Notes under the pieces: generated by a model
What the model was told of the DNA's origin: nothing
Databases searched by the model: none
The model's input: the letters and a program-made list of their open reading frames with translations, nothing else
From: an uncultured Sphingomonas sp.
Lineage (GTDB): Bacteria > Pseudomonadota > Alphaproteobacteria > Sphingomonadales > Sphingomonadaceae
Assembly (NCBI GenBank): GCA_946482655.1
Contig: CAMLSA010000020.1
Location: 1 to 40,277 of the forward strand
Direction of reading: 5' to 3'
Length of the DNA: 40,277 nucleotides
Made by a program: the position numbers and the translations under genes
Shown: one piece after another, positions 23,379 to 32,298 of the stretch
How positions within the stretch are numbered: position 1 is the stretch's first letter
Layout of the letters: every line of letters starts with the position of its first letter

Positions 23379-24599
23379 ATGGTGCGACGCACCACGTTGC
23401 TGCTCCTTGGGCTGGCAACCCCACTCGGCGCGCAGCCGCAGACCGATGATCAGCGCTTGCGGTCGGTGCTCGATTTGGAGCGGCCAGGCTATGAGCCTCG
23501 CCAGATCAAGATCGGCAGCGTGGTGCTGTCACCTGAGCTCGATGCCGGCGTTGTCTACGACAGCAACATCTACGCGTCCCATAGCGGCCGGACGAGCGAT
23601 GTTCTGTTCACTGTCCGACCGATGCTGGCCGCAAGGAGTGATCAGGCGAAGGTGCGGTGGCAGGCCGAACTGTCGGCTGAGTTTCGCCGCTATGAATCGA
23701 CATCGATCGAGAACAGCAATAGTTATGCCGCGACGGCCGCGGTGGCGACGTCTCTGCTGAAGGGTGTCACCGCGACAGCCAAGATGAGCTATCGCCGGGC
23801 CGTCGAAAATCGTTCGGATCCGGAAGTACGGCAGAATCCGGCCAGCGGACCGCCTTTGATCGACATCGCAACCGGCGAGGTCGGGCTGCGGGCCGGGCGT
23901 GGAAAAGTGGGGCTTTCGGTCAAAGGTCTGGTTGAGAAATATGATTTCGTATCCCCGCTCGATAGCGATCGGGATTTTAAAAGCTACCGGGCCACCGCAC
24001 GGCTTCTCTATCAAGTCTCGCCCGCGGCGCACGCGTTCGTGCAGGGTTATGTGAATCAGCGCGACTTTAGACTTAGGGAGGTGGGCACCGGTGCCAGTCG
24101 CAATGGCCGAACGCTGGGTGGGCTGGTAGGATTACAGTTCGACCCGGGCGGCAAGGTGAGGGGTGATATCGGCGCCGGATTGTTCCGGTACAAGGCCGCA
24201 TCGTCGAGATTCCAGAGCTTCTCGGGCTTTGGAGTCGATGCCAGCCTCATCTACACGCCTCGCGCCCGGACCGCGGTGCTGCTCGACGCCTTCCGTGGCG
24301 ACGTCGCGACAGCGCGCAACGGTGCCAGCGGTCGGATCGACACCAGGGCCCGGCTCGGTATCCAACAGGAGATCCGTCATAATCTGTTGGGCCAAGCCGC
24401 AGTACGTGTCCGCGAGACGCGATATCGGGGTGTGAGCGAGAAGCTCAGGACCGTGGGTGCCGACCTCGACCTGGAATATCTGGTCAACCGCCATTTCTCC
24501 ATCGCCCTTATCGGGCAGCTCACAAAGCGGACCGGCGGGCAGCTTCGTGATCGTTTCGAGCGTGCCCGGGTGGGACTAGAAGTCCGCGCCCGCTACTGA
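23379..24599 (+). CDS. Outer-membrane beta-barrel protein of EPS locus (BBP2-like)
   Basis: 406 aa from ATG 23379, whose N-terminus MVRRTTLLLLGLATPLGAQ is a good signal peptide; an in-frame ATG at 23340, one base after a GGAG, is the alternative. The mature protein alternates polar and hydrophobic residues over its length (ELDAGVVYDSNIYAS, VRWQAELSAEFRRYES, AFVQGYVNQRDFRL) and ends in RVGLEVRARY with a terminal aromatic residue, as outer-membrane barrels do. The VVYDSNIY segment is typical of the BBP2 family found in EPS operons. It probably forms or assists the outer-membrane exit pore beside the Wza-like lipoprotein, encoded 42 bp upstream. Confidence 0.85.
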   Translation: MVRRTTLLLLGLATPLGAQPQTDDQRLRSVLDLERPGYEPRQIKIGSVVLSPELDAGVVYDSNIYASHSGRTSDVLFTVRPMLAARSDQAKVRWQAELSAEFRRYESTSIENSNSYAATAAVATSLLKGVTATAKMSYRRAVENRSDPEVRQNPASGPPLIDIATGEVGLRAGRGKVGLSVKGLVEKYDFVSPLDSDRDFKSYRATARLLYQVSPAAHAFVQGYVNQRDFRLREVGTGASRNGRTLGGLVGLQFDPGGKVRGDIGAGLFRYKAASSRFQSFSGFGVDASLIYTPRARTAVLLDAFRGDVATARNGASGRIDTRARLGIQQEIRHNLLGQAAVRVRETRYRGVSEKLRTVGADLDLEYLVNRHFSIALIGQLTKRTGGQLRDRFERARVGLEVRARY

Positions 24600-24611
24600 C
24601 GAGATCGCGTG

Positions 24612-25964
24612 ATGCGTAGGCCCAATCCGTCTGCAAGCCTTTCCCACATGCTGATTGCGGGCGGTGCGGCTTGCGCGCTCATCGCTTTATCGGCATCGCC
24701 AACCCGGAGCCAGAAGCCAAGGCCTGGCACGCGGCCGGCATTCGCCGGGGCACAGGGTTATGGAGCGATGTCGGCGGGCGGGCGCGGCGGGCGGGTGATC
24801 GCAGTGACCACACTCGCAGACGCCGGACGTGGCTCCTTGCGAGCCTGCATCGAGCAGTCCGGGCCGCGTGTGTGCGTGTTCAGGGTTGCGGGCGTCATCC
24901 GCTTTACCCAGAGACCACCGGTGATATCTCGCCCGTTCATCACCATAGCGGGACAGTCGGCGCCCGGCGGAGGCATCACCCTCGCTCATGCCGGAGGCCC
25001 GGCCGGCTTCACGCCGCTCATCATTAAAGGCACGCACGACGTCATCATCCGCCACATCCGAATCCGTATGGACGTCCGAGGAGCCGACCGTGGCGCCAAT
25101 GATGCCATTACAATCGAAAATAGCCGCAACATCATTGTCGACCATGTCAGCGGAAGCTGGGCTCTGGACGAGAATATCAACGGCCAAGGAGATAATGACA
25201 ACGTGACCATTAGCTGGTCGATCTTCGCGGAGGGTATTGCTCGCCACGACAAGTGCGCCCTGTTGGGCAGCGACCCCAGCCGAGCGCAACGAGTGAGCTT
25301 TCTGCACAATATCTGTGCTCATCACGGTGACCGAAATCCGGATCTGAACTTCAGGCCCGGATCCTGCATCGAGGTGATCAACAACCTGTTCTACAATGCC
25401 CAGTCCCAATTCGCGGAGGTGTGGGAAAGCTATGGCGGCACATCGGCCAGCATCGTCGCCAATATCTTCCGAGCGGGGCCGAACACCGGCCCGCAAACGA
25501 TAGGCATCGATCGGCAAAAGCTGGGCAGCAGGGGAGCGGCGCGCGTGTTCGTACAGCGCAACATGTTCGATGGAGATTTCATCGACATGGCGCCTGGGCT
25601 TGGTGAAGTGGTAGCGGACAGGCCGGTCTGTCCGTTGACCATTCGTCCGCTTTCGCCGGAAGCTGCCTATCGCGCCGTGCTGTCCGGAGCGGGGGCGTGG
25701 CCTAGGGACAGGATCGATCACCGCATAGTGACCGAGATTCGAAGCAGAACCGGCCGTATCCGCCGCTCGCCCGGCTCGATCCCGCCGACGGTGCATCAGC
25801 CAGCACCATCCGACTCGGATAACGACGGCACGCCCGACGGCTGGGAGCGCGGCAATGGCAGCAACCCCGCGATGGCCGATGCCTGGAAAGATGCCGACCG
25901 CAACGGCATCCCCAATCTCGAGCAATATCTCGACGACGCCCACAGGTTGGCAGCCGCGCATTAG
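24612..25964 (+). CDS. Secreted pectate-lyase-like right-handed beta-helix protein
   Basis: 450 aa. A signal peptide (MLIAGGAACALIALSASPTRSQ) is followed by FAGAQGYGAMSAGGRGGRV, the hallmark opening of family-1-type pectate-lyase-like proteins, then beta-helix repeats (DVIIRHIRIRMD, NAITIENSRNIIVDHVSGSW in pieces, NVTISWSIF). The C-terminus carries calcium-loop repeats DSDNDGTPDGWE and DADRNGIPNLEQYL. Such proteins cleave uronic-acid polymers by beta-elimination. In an EPS operon it may trim or release the polymer, whose uronic acids would come from the ugd and epimerase products. It is the last gene of the plus-strand operon. Catalytic residues cannot be assigned with certainty, so binding only is possible. 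Confidence 0.85.
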   Translation: MRRPNPSASLSHMLIAGGAACALIALSASPTRSQKPRPGTRPAFAGAQGYGAMSAGGRGGRVIAVTTLADAGRGSLRACIEQSGPRVCVFRVAGVIRFTQRPPVISRPFITIAGQSAPGGGITLAHAGGPAGFTPLIIKGTHDVIIRHIRIRMDVRGADRGANDAITIENSRNIIVDHVSGSWALDENINGQGDNDNVTISWSIFAEGIARHDKCALLGSDPSRAQRVSFLHNICAHHGDRNPDLNFRPGSCIEVINNLFYNAQSQFAEVWESYGGTSASIVANIFRAGPNTGPQTIGIDRQKLGSRGAARVFVQRNMFDGDFIDMAPGLGEVVADRPVCPLTIRPLSPEAAYRAVLSGAGAWPRDRIDHRIVTEIRSRTGRIRRSPGSIPPTVHQPAPSDSDNDGTPDGWERGNGSNPAMADAWKDADRNGIPNLEQYLDDAHRLAAAH

Positions 25965-26017
25965 CTCCTTTCCGCTGGGCTTGCTGTCATAGCGGACGCA
26001 GGAAAATATGAGACCGT

Positions 26018-27211
26018 TTAGGGTCGAAGCACCAATGCCGCGGTCTCGCGGGGCGTAGCTGCCGCCATCGCCGGGGAATCGCCTTTCGTGCCGGCAACAC
26101 CAGCCACCAAGCTCTCCCAATGGCGGGCGATTCGATCGGGCGCAAAGCGTTTGACCGAATGCGCTGCATTCTCGCCCAATGCGCGGCGCAGACGTGAACT
26201 TGACATCAGCCGATCCATCGCTCGCGCCAGAGCTTGGATGTTTTCGCGCTCGACGAGAATTCCGTCGTGGCCGTTGCGGATCAATTCCCGCGGACCATAG
26301 GGACAATCAAAGGCGATTGCCGGCAAGCCCGCAGCCATCGCTTCGCCCAGCGCTTCGGGGAAGCCTTCAAATCTCGAGGGTAGGACAAACGCCGAAGCGG
26401 CCTCCGTCCAACCGCCATGGATGCCGCTCGACCCTCGCAGGTTTATGCGCCCGGGAAAGGGCGACTGCTTGATCATCGCCTGGAGCGACCGGCGCTCCGG
26501 CCCCTCTCCCCAGATATCGAGCGTCCACCCGTGCTGCCTGACGGCGATGCGGTTGAATGCATCTATGAGAAGGTCGAAGCCCTTTTCCCGGGTGAGTTGC
26601 CCCACCGCGACGAGCCGCAGATCATTCTCTTCGTCATAGGGCAAGGGCAGCCCAGGGGGCGTTTCTATCGGATGCGGGATGACCCTGGCCCTTCTTCGAA
26701 CGGTGGCCGGAACATGCTCAAGTGCCCGCTTGGTCTGCTCGACCACGGCGTTGGCGCGCCGCAGCAGCAAGCCGTTCGCGACACTCCAAAGCGGATGGAT
26801 TTCCTGTCGCGCAGCCTTGTCGCTTTCGGATACAATCACCTTCAGCCTGGTACCGAAGGTGGCCGCGAGGGTAAGCACGTTGGCCTTCGTGAGAAAGCTC
26901 AGCACGGCGTCGGGACGTTCGCGCAGGAGGGCGCCACGCAACATCATGACTCGTCGGACCAGCGCCAAAGCTCCTCCCTGGCCTCTCCGACAAGGGCCGC
27001 CCAGCCGAACCAGCCTCACCCGACTGTCAAGCGGATGAGACATGTGATCGTGTGGATTATCGAAAGAGCACAGGGCGACATCCCAGCCAGCCTCCACCCA
27101 TCTTGACGACAGCAGGCTGATCAGGCGCTCGGCCCCAGTACGTGGATCCTCGACGACGAAACAGATGCGTCTCGGGTGCAGGGAATGCAATGGCGATCCG
27201 CCGGCGGTCAT
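26018..27211 (-). CDS. Glycosyltransferase family 4
   Basis: 397 aa. The N-terminal domain opens RRICFVVEDPRTGAERLISLL; the C-terminal domain has LRLVAVGQLTREKGFDLLIDA, LDIWGEGPERRSL and EGFPEALGEAMAAGLPAIAFD (E-x7-E). It resembles the enzyme at 36218-37477 closely in the donor half (WGEGP, GEAMAAG, AFDCP.GP.E.I), so the two are paralogues that probably use related sugars. It converges on the lyase gene with a 53-bp gap. The ATG has no strong ribosome site, but no better start exists. Donor and acceptor are unknown. Confidence 0.88.
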   Translation of the reverse strand: MTAGGSPLHSLHPRRICFVVEDPRTGAERLISLLSSRWVEAGWDVALCSFDNPHDHMSHPLDSRVRLVRLGGPCRRGQGGALALVRRVMMLRGALLRERPDAVLSFLTKANVLTLAATFGTRLKVIVSESDKAARQEIHPLWSVANGLLLRRANAVVEQTKRALEHVPATVRRRARVIPHPIETPPGLPLPYDEENDLRLVAVGQLTREKGFDLLIDAFNRIAVRQHGWTLDIWGEGPERRSLQAMIKQSPFPGRINLRGSSGIHGGWTEAASAFVLPSRFEGFPEALGEAMAAGLPAIAFDCPYGPRELIRNGHDGILVERENIQALARAMDRLMSSSRLRRALGENAAHSVKRFAPDRIARHWESLVAGVAGTKGDSPAMAAATPRETAALVLRP

Positions 27212-27487
27212 GCACCGATGCTACACACCCGCAGCATTGTCTCCGCTGGTTCTTTGTGGCTGATACTTTGGGATAGCCAAGGATCCCCAAACATCGCCGA
27301 TGTGCATTCGGGCGGCGAATTGCGGCTCTGCACCCTGCGGTACCGTACGGCCGGCCGGCCACCTCGGCCGATTTCATCCTAAAGAGCGATTGGCTTAGCC
27401 GTAAGGCCGTTCGTGAGCATGAGGCGTTAGGCTTACCAACGGGGGTAGCACCAAGCGGGGCTGATTTCGGCGAAGAAAGGCTAATGA
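27212..27487. promoter_or_regulatory. Divergent promoter region between two glycosyltransferase genes
   Basis: 276 bp. It contains an interrupted dyad TTTGGGAT ... ATCCCCAAA (27267-27291) and a GC-rich palindromic run around 27337-27360 (GGTACCGTACGGCCGGCCGG). GAAGAAAGG upstream of 27488 is the ribosome site for the rightward gene. Confidence 0.4.
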
Positions 27488-28720
27488 ATGGCGGCAGAAA
27501 TCGTCAGGGTCTGTTTTCCCTTCGCGGGCGACATCGTCGGCGGAAGCCATTTTTCCGTCCTCGGCCTGTTGCGCAAACTCGATCGGAACCGCTTTCATCC
27601 GGTAATCGTGCCTCAGCATCCCGATGGCGCAATCGACCGGCTCTTCAGGGAAAACGGGCTGCCCACCGAAACTCCGGTGAGATGGTCCGAACTGCCCTAC
27701 GATACAAAGTTCGGAGCCTCGAGGGCGTTTCAACTGGTGAAGCATGTCCTGCCGCAGATGAGTTATCTTCGGAAAAGCAACATTCAGATCGTCCATACCA
27801 ATGATGGCCGCACCCACGCTACATGGGCGCTTGCGGCGAGGCTGTCCGGAGCCAAGTTGCTGTGGCATCAGCGCGGCGATCCCGACGCCGCGGGCCTCCG
27901 GTTCGCGGCGCCGCTGCTTGCCAATCATGTCGTCGCGGTCTCGAGCTTCGCCGCCCCGAAACCAGGCCTGTGGTCGGCCGCCCGAAAAACTACTGTTGTG
28001 CACAGTCCTTTTCCCGCGGATCTGACCCTGGACAGAGACGAAGCCCGCTCGGCGCTCATCAGGGAAATCGGCTGTGATCCAGCCACTGCATTCATCGCCT
28101 TTGTCGGGGCTTTCTCACGGCGCAAGCGGCCGTTTCTGTTTATCGATGCGATTGCGCAACTGGCTGGGCGGCGCCTGTCTCGTCCGGTGATGGGGCTGAT
28201 GTTCGGTGAAGCCTATGACGGCGGCCGCACAGAAGGAGAGCTGCTTCGTTACGCCACCGAAAAGGGTGTGGCTGACATTGTGCGACAGATGGGATTCCGC
28301 TCACCAGGTACGCGGTGGCTGGCAGCTTGCGACATGTTGCTTGTGCCCGCGGTGGGCGAACCGTTCGGCCGCACCCTCATCGAGGCGATGCTGGTCGGCA
28401 CGCCGGTCGTGGCGACGGCGTCGGGCGGCAATATCGAAGCCCTCCACGATCCCGCGCTCGGAATGCTCGTACCGCCCGAAAGTCCGGTGGCGCTCGCAGA
28501 TGCGGCGGCCATATTGATCGACTGGCCGGCAGCGGCGACGGCAATGGCCGCCGCGGCATCGGCAGACGCGCGCGGCCGTTTCGGCGAAGATCTCCATGCT
28601 CGGCAGATCATGTCGGTATACGACCGAATCCTGGGAATCCCCGCGACGGGCAGCGAAGCCCTGAAGACTCTCGGAACCTATTTCCGCCCGGCAGGCCAGC
28701 AAGATGGGACTTCCGCATGA
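27488..28720 (+). CDS. Glycosyltransferase family 4
   Basis: 410 aa. The N-terminal half shows VCFPFAGDIVGGSHFSVLGLL (glycine-rich acceptor-domain start) and VHTNDGRTHATWALAARLSGAKLLWHQRG in pieces. The C-terminal half has FIAFVGAFSRRKRPFLFIDA and the E-x7-E element EPFGRTLIEAMLVGTPVVAT. It ends in an ATGA overlap with the MBL-fold gene, so both are co-translated. The paralogous GT4 proteins of the locus are only distantly related to it. It probably adds a sugar of the repeat unit. Confidence 0.9.
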   Translation: MAAEIVRVCFPFAGDIVGGSHFSVLGLLRKLDRNRFHPVIVPQHPDGAIDRLFRENGLPTETPVRWSELPYDTKFGASRAFQLVKHVLPQMSYLRKSNIQIVHTNDGRTHATWALAARLSGAKLLWHQRGDPDAAGLRFAAPLLANHVVAVSSFAAPKPGLWSAARKTTVVHSPFPADLTLDRDEARSALIREIGCDPATAFIAFVGAFSRRKRPFLFIDAIAQLAGRRLSRPVMGLMFGEAYDGGRTEGELLRYATEKGVADIVRQMGFRSPGTRWLAACDMLLVPAVGEPFGRTLIEAMLVGTPVVATASGGNIEALHDPALGMLVPPESPVALADAAAILIDWPAAATAMAAAASADARGRFGEDLHARQIMSVYDRILGIPATGSEALKTLGTYFRPAGQQDGTSA

Positions 28721-30018
28721 TACGCTTCATCAATCACGCCTCGTTCGTCGTTCAATCCGGAGGCGTTTCGGTCCTATGTGATCCTTGGGTTTCCGGTTCG
28801 GCATTCCTCAACGGCTGGAATCTGATCTCGGAACAGCAGCACGAGGGACTCGACGAGGTCGATTACATCTGGTTCAGCCATGAACATCCCGACCATTTCT
28901 CAGTGGCTTTCTTGCGTTCGATCCCGCCGGCTCGACGGGCGGCCATCACCATTCTTTATCAGGAAACTCCTGATCGGCGGGTGGTCTCGTTCTGCCGCGA
29001 ACTGGGATTCAAAGTCCGCGAGCTTGATCATGCCATACCGCAACGACTGGGCGGGGGCATCCGCGTCACATGTGGCAAGATCCCCTTCTACGATAGCTGG
29101 CTGCTGATCGAGACCCCCGAATATAGCGTCTTGAACACGAACGACTGCATATTGGAGCAGCCCCAGCGGGCAAAGCAAATCCGCCGATATGTTCCCCGAT
29201 GCGATATCCTGTTCACGCAGTTCTCCTACGCGAACTGGCAGGACAGCCGCGACAACCGGCAGGCGCGCCGCGATCTGGCTGCCGAAAAGCTCCGGCGCAT
29301 CGCCATGCAATGTGAGACGTTCCAGCCCAAATTCGTGGTTCCCTTCGCGAGCTTCTGTTACTTCAGCCACGACGAAAACGCGTTCATGAACGCCGACATC
29401 AACACTCCCGGTCAAGCTGTCGACTTCATTGAACAAAACTGCGATGCCATTCCAATCCTTCTGACACCGAACGAATATTGGGACGGCTGCAACCCAAAAG
29501 ACAACCGCTTTGCACTGGATTGGTGGGCAAGACGCTATTCCGAGGCACTGTCGCGCGACAGGAACCTGCCGCAGCAGAGCATCTCCTTCGGTGAACTGCT
29601 GGAGAAGGCCTCGAGCGCGATGGACCGCGTCAGACGGCGGAACAACTATTTGCTTGTCACGTCGTTGCAGCGGCTCGGCATGATCCGCAAGGTGGAATTC
29701 AACATAATCGACACGGGCCAGTCGGTCGCCTTCGACTGGATCGGCGGGCTGCAGCTTCTCGACGATCCACCCTTTCGCGCCATCGAGATCCATTCGGAAT
29801 GCCTGGCGTTCATCTTCGATCATGATTTCGGCGTGGATACCGTCAATGTAAGTGCCCGCTTCGAAGGATCGATGCGTGACAAGCGGCGCATGATCGGGCT
29901 GTTTTCCGTATTAGCTCTGAACAACACAGGGCGGCATTTGACATTCTCCGACGGGCTGAAGTTGATCAACCCCTCCCTTGTCCAGCAGGGTTTGCGCACG
30001 ATAGGCCTGCTGAGTTAG
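28717..30018 (+). CDS. MBL-fold metallohydrolase of EPS locus, function unknown
   Basis: 433 aa from the ATG that overlaps the glycosyltransferase stop (ATGA). The frame is open farther upstream only as a shadow. The N-terminal domain is a metallo-beta-lactamase fold: INHASFVVQSGGVSVLCDPW and the metal motif HEHPDH (residues 55-60), with further possible ligands in NTNDC and FASFCYFSHDEN. This layout recalls the metal-dependent hydrolase domain of CMP-sialic-acid-hydroxylase-like proteins, but no Rieske cysteine/histidine pair is visible. The remaining 200 residues are not recognised. Coupling to a glycosyltransferase and an acetyltransferase suggests sugar modification. The reaction is unknown. 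Confidence 0.78.
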   Translation: MIRFINHASFVVQSGGVSVLCDPWVSGSAFLNGWNLISEQQHEGLDEVDYIWFSHEHPDHFSVAFLRSIPPARRAAITILYQETPDRRVVSFCRELGFKVRELDHAIPQRLGGGIRVTCGKIPFYDSWLLIETPEYSVLNTNDCILEQPQRAKQIRRYVPRCDILFTQFSYANWQDSRDNRQARRDLAAEKLRRIAMQCETFQPKFVVPFASFCYFSHDENAFMNADINTPGQAVDFIEQNCDAIPILLTPNEYWDGCNPKDNRFALDWWARRYSEALSRDRNLPQQSISFGELLEKASSAMDRVRRRNNYLLVTSLQRLGMIRKVEFNIIDTGQSVAFDWIGGLQLLDDPPFRAIEIHSECLAFIFDHDFGVDTVNVSARFEGSMRDKRRMIGLFSVLALNNTGRHLTFSDGLKLINPSLVQQGLRTIGLLS

Positions 30019-30023
30019 CCGCG

Positions 30024-30692
30024 ATGGTGGATAGAAGGCCCCTTGTCATCATCGGCGGCGGCGGCCATGCCGCAGTTGTGCGGGAATGCATTGATAGCTA
30101 TCGCTATCGACTGATCGGTTGCCTCGACGATGCTAAGCCGATCGGCGCTGACCTCGGTTCCGGCGAGGTAGTCGGGCGCTTTGAAGATCTGGGTTCACTC
30201 GCTCTCCGCCACACGGATCTCGCTGCCATTGTCGCGATTGGCGACAACATGACCAGACGTCGGGTGGTGAAGGAAATGGAGAACCGGGTGCCGCGCCTAA
30301 CCTGGGCAACGCTGATCCACCGCTCGGCAGTCGTATCGCCAAGCATCCAAGTCGGTCCGGGCACCGTTGTGGTCGCTGGGGCGATCATCAACTGCGGTAG
30401 CCGGCTGGGCAGCCATGTTCTGATCAACACGGGCAGCATCATCGATCATGACAATGAGTTTCATGATTTCTCGTCCACGGGGCCAGGCGTTTCGACTGGT
30501 GGGAACGTCTCCGTCGGCAGCCTCAGCCACATCGGAATTGGCGCCAGTGTCCTGCAGGGGATCAGGATAGGCGCAAACAGTGTGATCGGTGGAAAGGCAT
30601 TCGTCGACCGCAATGTCGGCAGCAATCTTGTCTGCTTCGGCGTGCCGGCGCGCCCGCAGCGAACGCGCCTGACGGGCGCCCCCTATCTCTGA
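30024..30692 (+). CDS. NeuD/PglD-like sugar O/N-acetyltransferase
   Basis: 222 aa, the standard size. The N-terminal Rossmann-like part (LVIIGGGGHAAVVRECID) binds the UDP-sugar. The C-terminal half is a left-handed beta-helix of hexapeptide repeats (VGPGTVVVAGAIINCGSRLG, then NVSVGSLSHIGIGASVLQGI) with His142 of IIDHDNE as probable catalytic base, ending in CFGVPARP. PglD acetylates the 4-amino group of the UDP-amino sugar in bacillosamine synthesis; the matching dehydratase and aminotransferase are encoded at 18155-21411. It lies five bases after the MBL-fold gene. O-acetylation of another sugar is the alternative. Confidence 0.9.
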   Translation: MVDRRPLVIIGGGGHAAVVRECIDSYRYRLIGCLDDAKPIGADLGSGEVVGRFEDLGSLALRHTDLAAIVAIGDNMTRRRVVKEMENRVPRLTWATLIHRSAVVSPSIQVGPGTVVVAGAIINCGSRLGSHVLINTGSIIDHDNEFHDFSSTGPGVSTGGNVSVGSLSHIGIGASVLQGIRIGANSVIGGKAFVDRNVGSNLVCFGVPARPQRTRLTGAPYL

Positions 30693-30811
30693 TCGGTCGG
30701 TGAATTCGACTAATCCTTCGGGGAGTGAGCGGCCCCCCCAATGCACCATAGCGGCACCTCCTCGTGGCCTCCGCACGTCATTGCTCCGAGCGTAGTGTCG
30801 TAGGGATTGGC

Positions 30812-30825
30812 TTGGGATTTCCCAA
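30812..30825. repeat. Perfect palindrome upstream of acyltransferase gene
   Basis: TTGGGATTTCCCAA, two 6-bp arms and a 2-base centre, 23 bp before the ATG at 30849. A related dyad is at 27267-27291. It is a candidate operator. Confidence 0.35.
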
Positions 30826-30848
30826 CATTTTCACGGCGAGAGACACCA

Positions 30849-32030
30849 ATGGCGAAGGCAACCGCAGCTCACGTGGCGACCAATTGCGGTGTGGATGAAT
30901 TTCTTCTGACAAGTCCGCCGACCCACCAAAAGAGCAAGGCCGATGAGTTCAATGTCGCCGCTCACGCTCTTCGTGGAATCGCAGCGATGATGGTGTTCTG
31001 GGGCCACCTGCTTGGTGGTACCGCGAAGCATATTTATGATGATGCGAACTATCTCCGGGCGGTCGAGGGTTTTTGGCACCTGGGGACATCAGGGGTGGTG
31101 CTATTCTTTGTCATAAGCGGCTTCGTCATACTGCCAAGTGTCGTTCGCTACAGACCTGGGCAGTTCGCGTTGCGCCGATTCGTCCGGCTTTATCCGCTTT
31201 TCCTGGCACTCTCCTTGTTGTTTGTTGCCCTCAATGCCGCAACCAATCTCTATCCTGATCTCAACAACCCCGGCACGGTTTTGGCTGGTCTCTTTTTTAT
31301 CAATATCTTCATTGGCACGGAGCAACTAACACCGAACGCCTGGAGCCTGAGCTTCGAGGTGATGTTCTATGCCTTGACCTGCCTTGCCGCTTATTGCGTC
31401 GTCCACAAGCCGAGCCGGGCGGGTCAGGTCTTCGCCTTGGCGCTCTGCGCGACCTTTCTGTTGATATTCCCGATCGCATGCTTCTTTTTGGGCGGCGTGG
31501 CGATCCGTATGCTCTATGATCGAGGCATCGAACTGCCACCGTGGTTGGCCCGGCCGCTGGAACTGCTCGCCGCCGTCTGCTTCGTGCGCTATGCGTCGAT
31601 GTCTTGGTTCGCCTATGTGCCTTCGGATTTTTTGAATCCGATTGCCTTGAAGATCATCGTCTCGAGCCTGTGTTATTTCTACCTCGCGGTATCTCGAACC
31701 AGTTTGACGAGCCTTTGCCTGAGATCGGGCGAGGCGCTTTATATAGGCACGGTCAGCTACAGTCTTTATCTTGTTCATCCATATACCTACTATTCGTGCC
31801 GCCTGATGTTCGATAGTCTTGGCTGGTTTACCGAGGACCAGTTCATATCGATGATATTCTTCTTCGCGGTAACCACTCCAATAACCCTATTGGCCACGCA
31901 TCTCGTGCATCGAACCATCGAAATGAAGCCCTATGAATGGGTGTTCCGGCAGCGGATCTACCGCGAGAGAACATCTGGCGGGGCTGTACTGGAGCAGCTC
32001 GAGGACGCAGGCGGCCCTCGCACCGCGTGA
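30849..32030 (+). CDS. Acyltransferase 3 family membrane protein
   Basis: 393 aa from the ATG at 30849 (GGCGAGAG upstream); a TTG at 30807 is in frame but unlikely. The family motifs are AHALRGIAAMMVFWGHLLGG, with the catalytic-region Arg and His, FFVISGFVI, RLYPLF and AWSLSFEVMFYAL. About ten membrane segments follow. These integral inner-membrane proteins transfer acetyl or other acyl groups to sugars of lipid-linked or growing polysaccharides. It has its own upstream region of about 155 bp with an ACTAATCCTT element (30708-30717) resembling the LuxR upstream motif. It probably O-acylates the EPS. Confidence 0.92.
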   Translation: MAKATAAHVATNCGVDEFLLTSPPTHQKSKADEFNVAAHALRGIAAMMVFWGHLLGGTAKHIYDDANYLRAVEGFWHLGTSGVVLFFVISGFVILPSVVRYRPGQFALRRFVRLYPLFLALSLLFVALNAATNLYPDLNNPGTVLAGLFFINIFIGTEQLTPNAWSLSFEVMFYALTCLAAYCVVHKPSRAGQVFALALCATFLLIFPIACFFLGGVAIRMLYDRGIELPPWLARPLELLAAVCFVRYASMSWFAYVPSDFLNPIALKIIVSSLCYFYLAVSRTSLTSLCLRSGEALYIGTVSYSLYLVHPYTYYSCRLMFDSLGWFTEDQFISMIFFFAVTTPITLLATHLVHRTIEMKPYEWVFRQRIYRERTSGGAVLEQLEDAGGPRTA

Positions 32031-32198
32031 ATATCCTACCGGTGCGGGGGTGCCCGCAACGGATCACTGTTTGGCGGATTCCGATGAGCGCCGGTTTTCA
32101 ATGAACACAGCGGAAGCGCGTCGTCCGACGCCCGGGCCGAGTACGATCCAGTCTGATACGGCTTCAAGTGGTGTTGGCCTCAAGCGCACCACATCGAA

Positions 32199-32246
32199 AT
32201 ATGACAGGCCGCCGATCACGGGGGGCAAAGCGGCGACCTGTCATAT
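32199..32246. repeat. 16-bp inverted repeat
   Basis: ATATGACAGGCCGCCG (32199-32214) and CGGCGACCTGTCATAT (32231-32246) pair with one mismatch around a 16-base loop. Confidence 0.5.
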
Positions 32247-32276
32247 CGATGCTGCGGCATCAAGGGCATGCCTGCA

Positions 32277-32298
32277 GCCTGGCTTCCGGATGCCAGGC
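32277..32298. repeat. 22-bp near-perfect palindrome
   Basis: GCCTGGC, T, TCCGGA, T, GCCAGGC: every position pairs except the two T residues. It lies 30 bp after the previous inverted repeat. Confidence 0.45.

Noticed and set aside
24687..26306. 539-codon minus-strand open frame opposite the lyase gene
   Set aside because: Arg/Gly/His-rich translation with no domain or ribosome site. The plus strand carries a complete signal peptide and beta-helix protein, so this is a high-GC shadow.
28315..28716. N-terminal extension of the MBL-fold gene
   Set aside because: It is Arg-rich and lies fully inside the glycosyltransferase gene. The ATGA overlap at 28717 gives the natural start.
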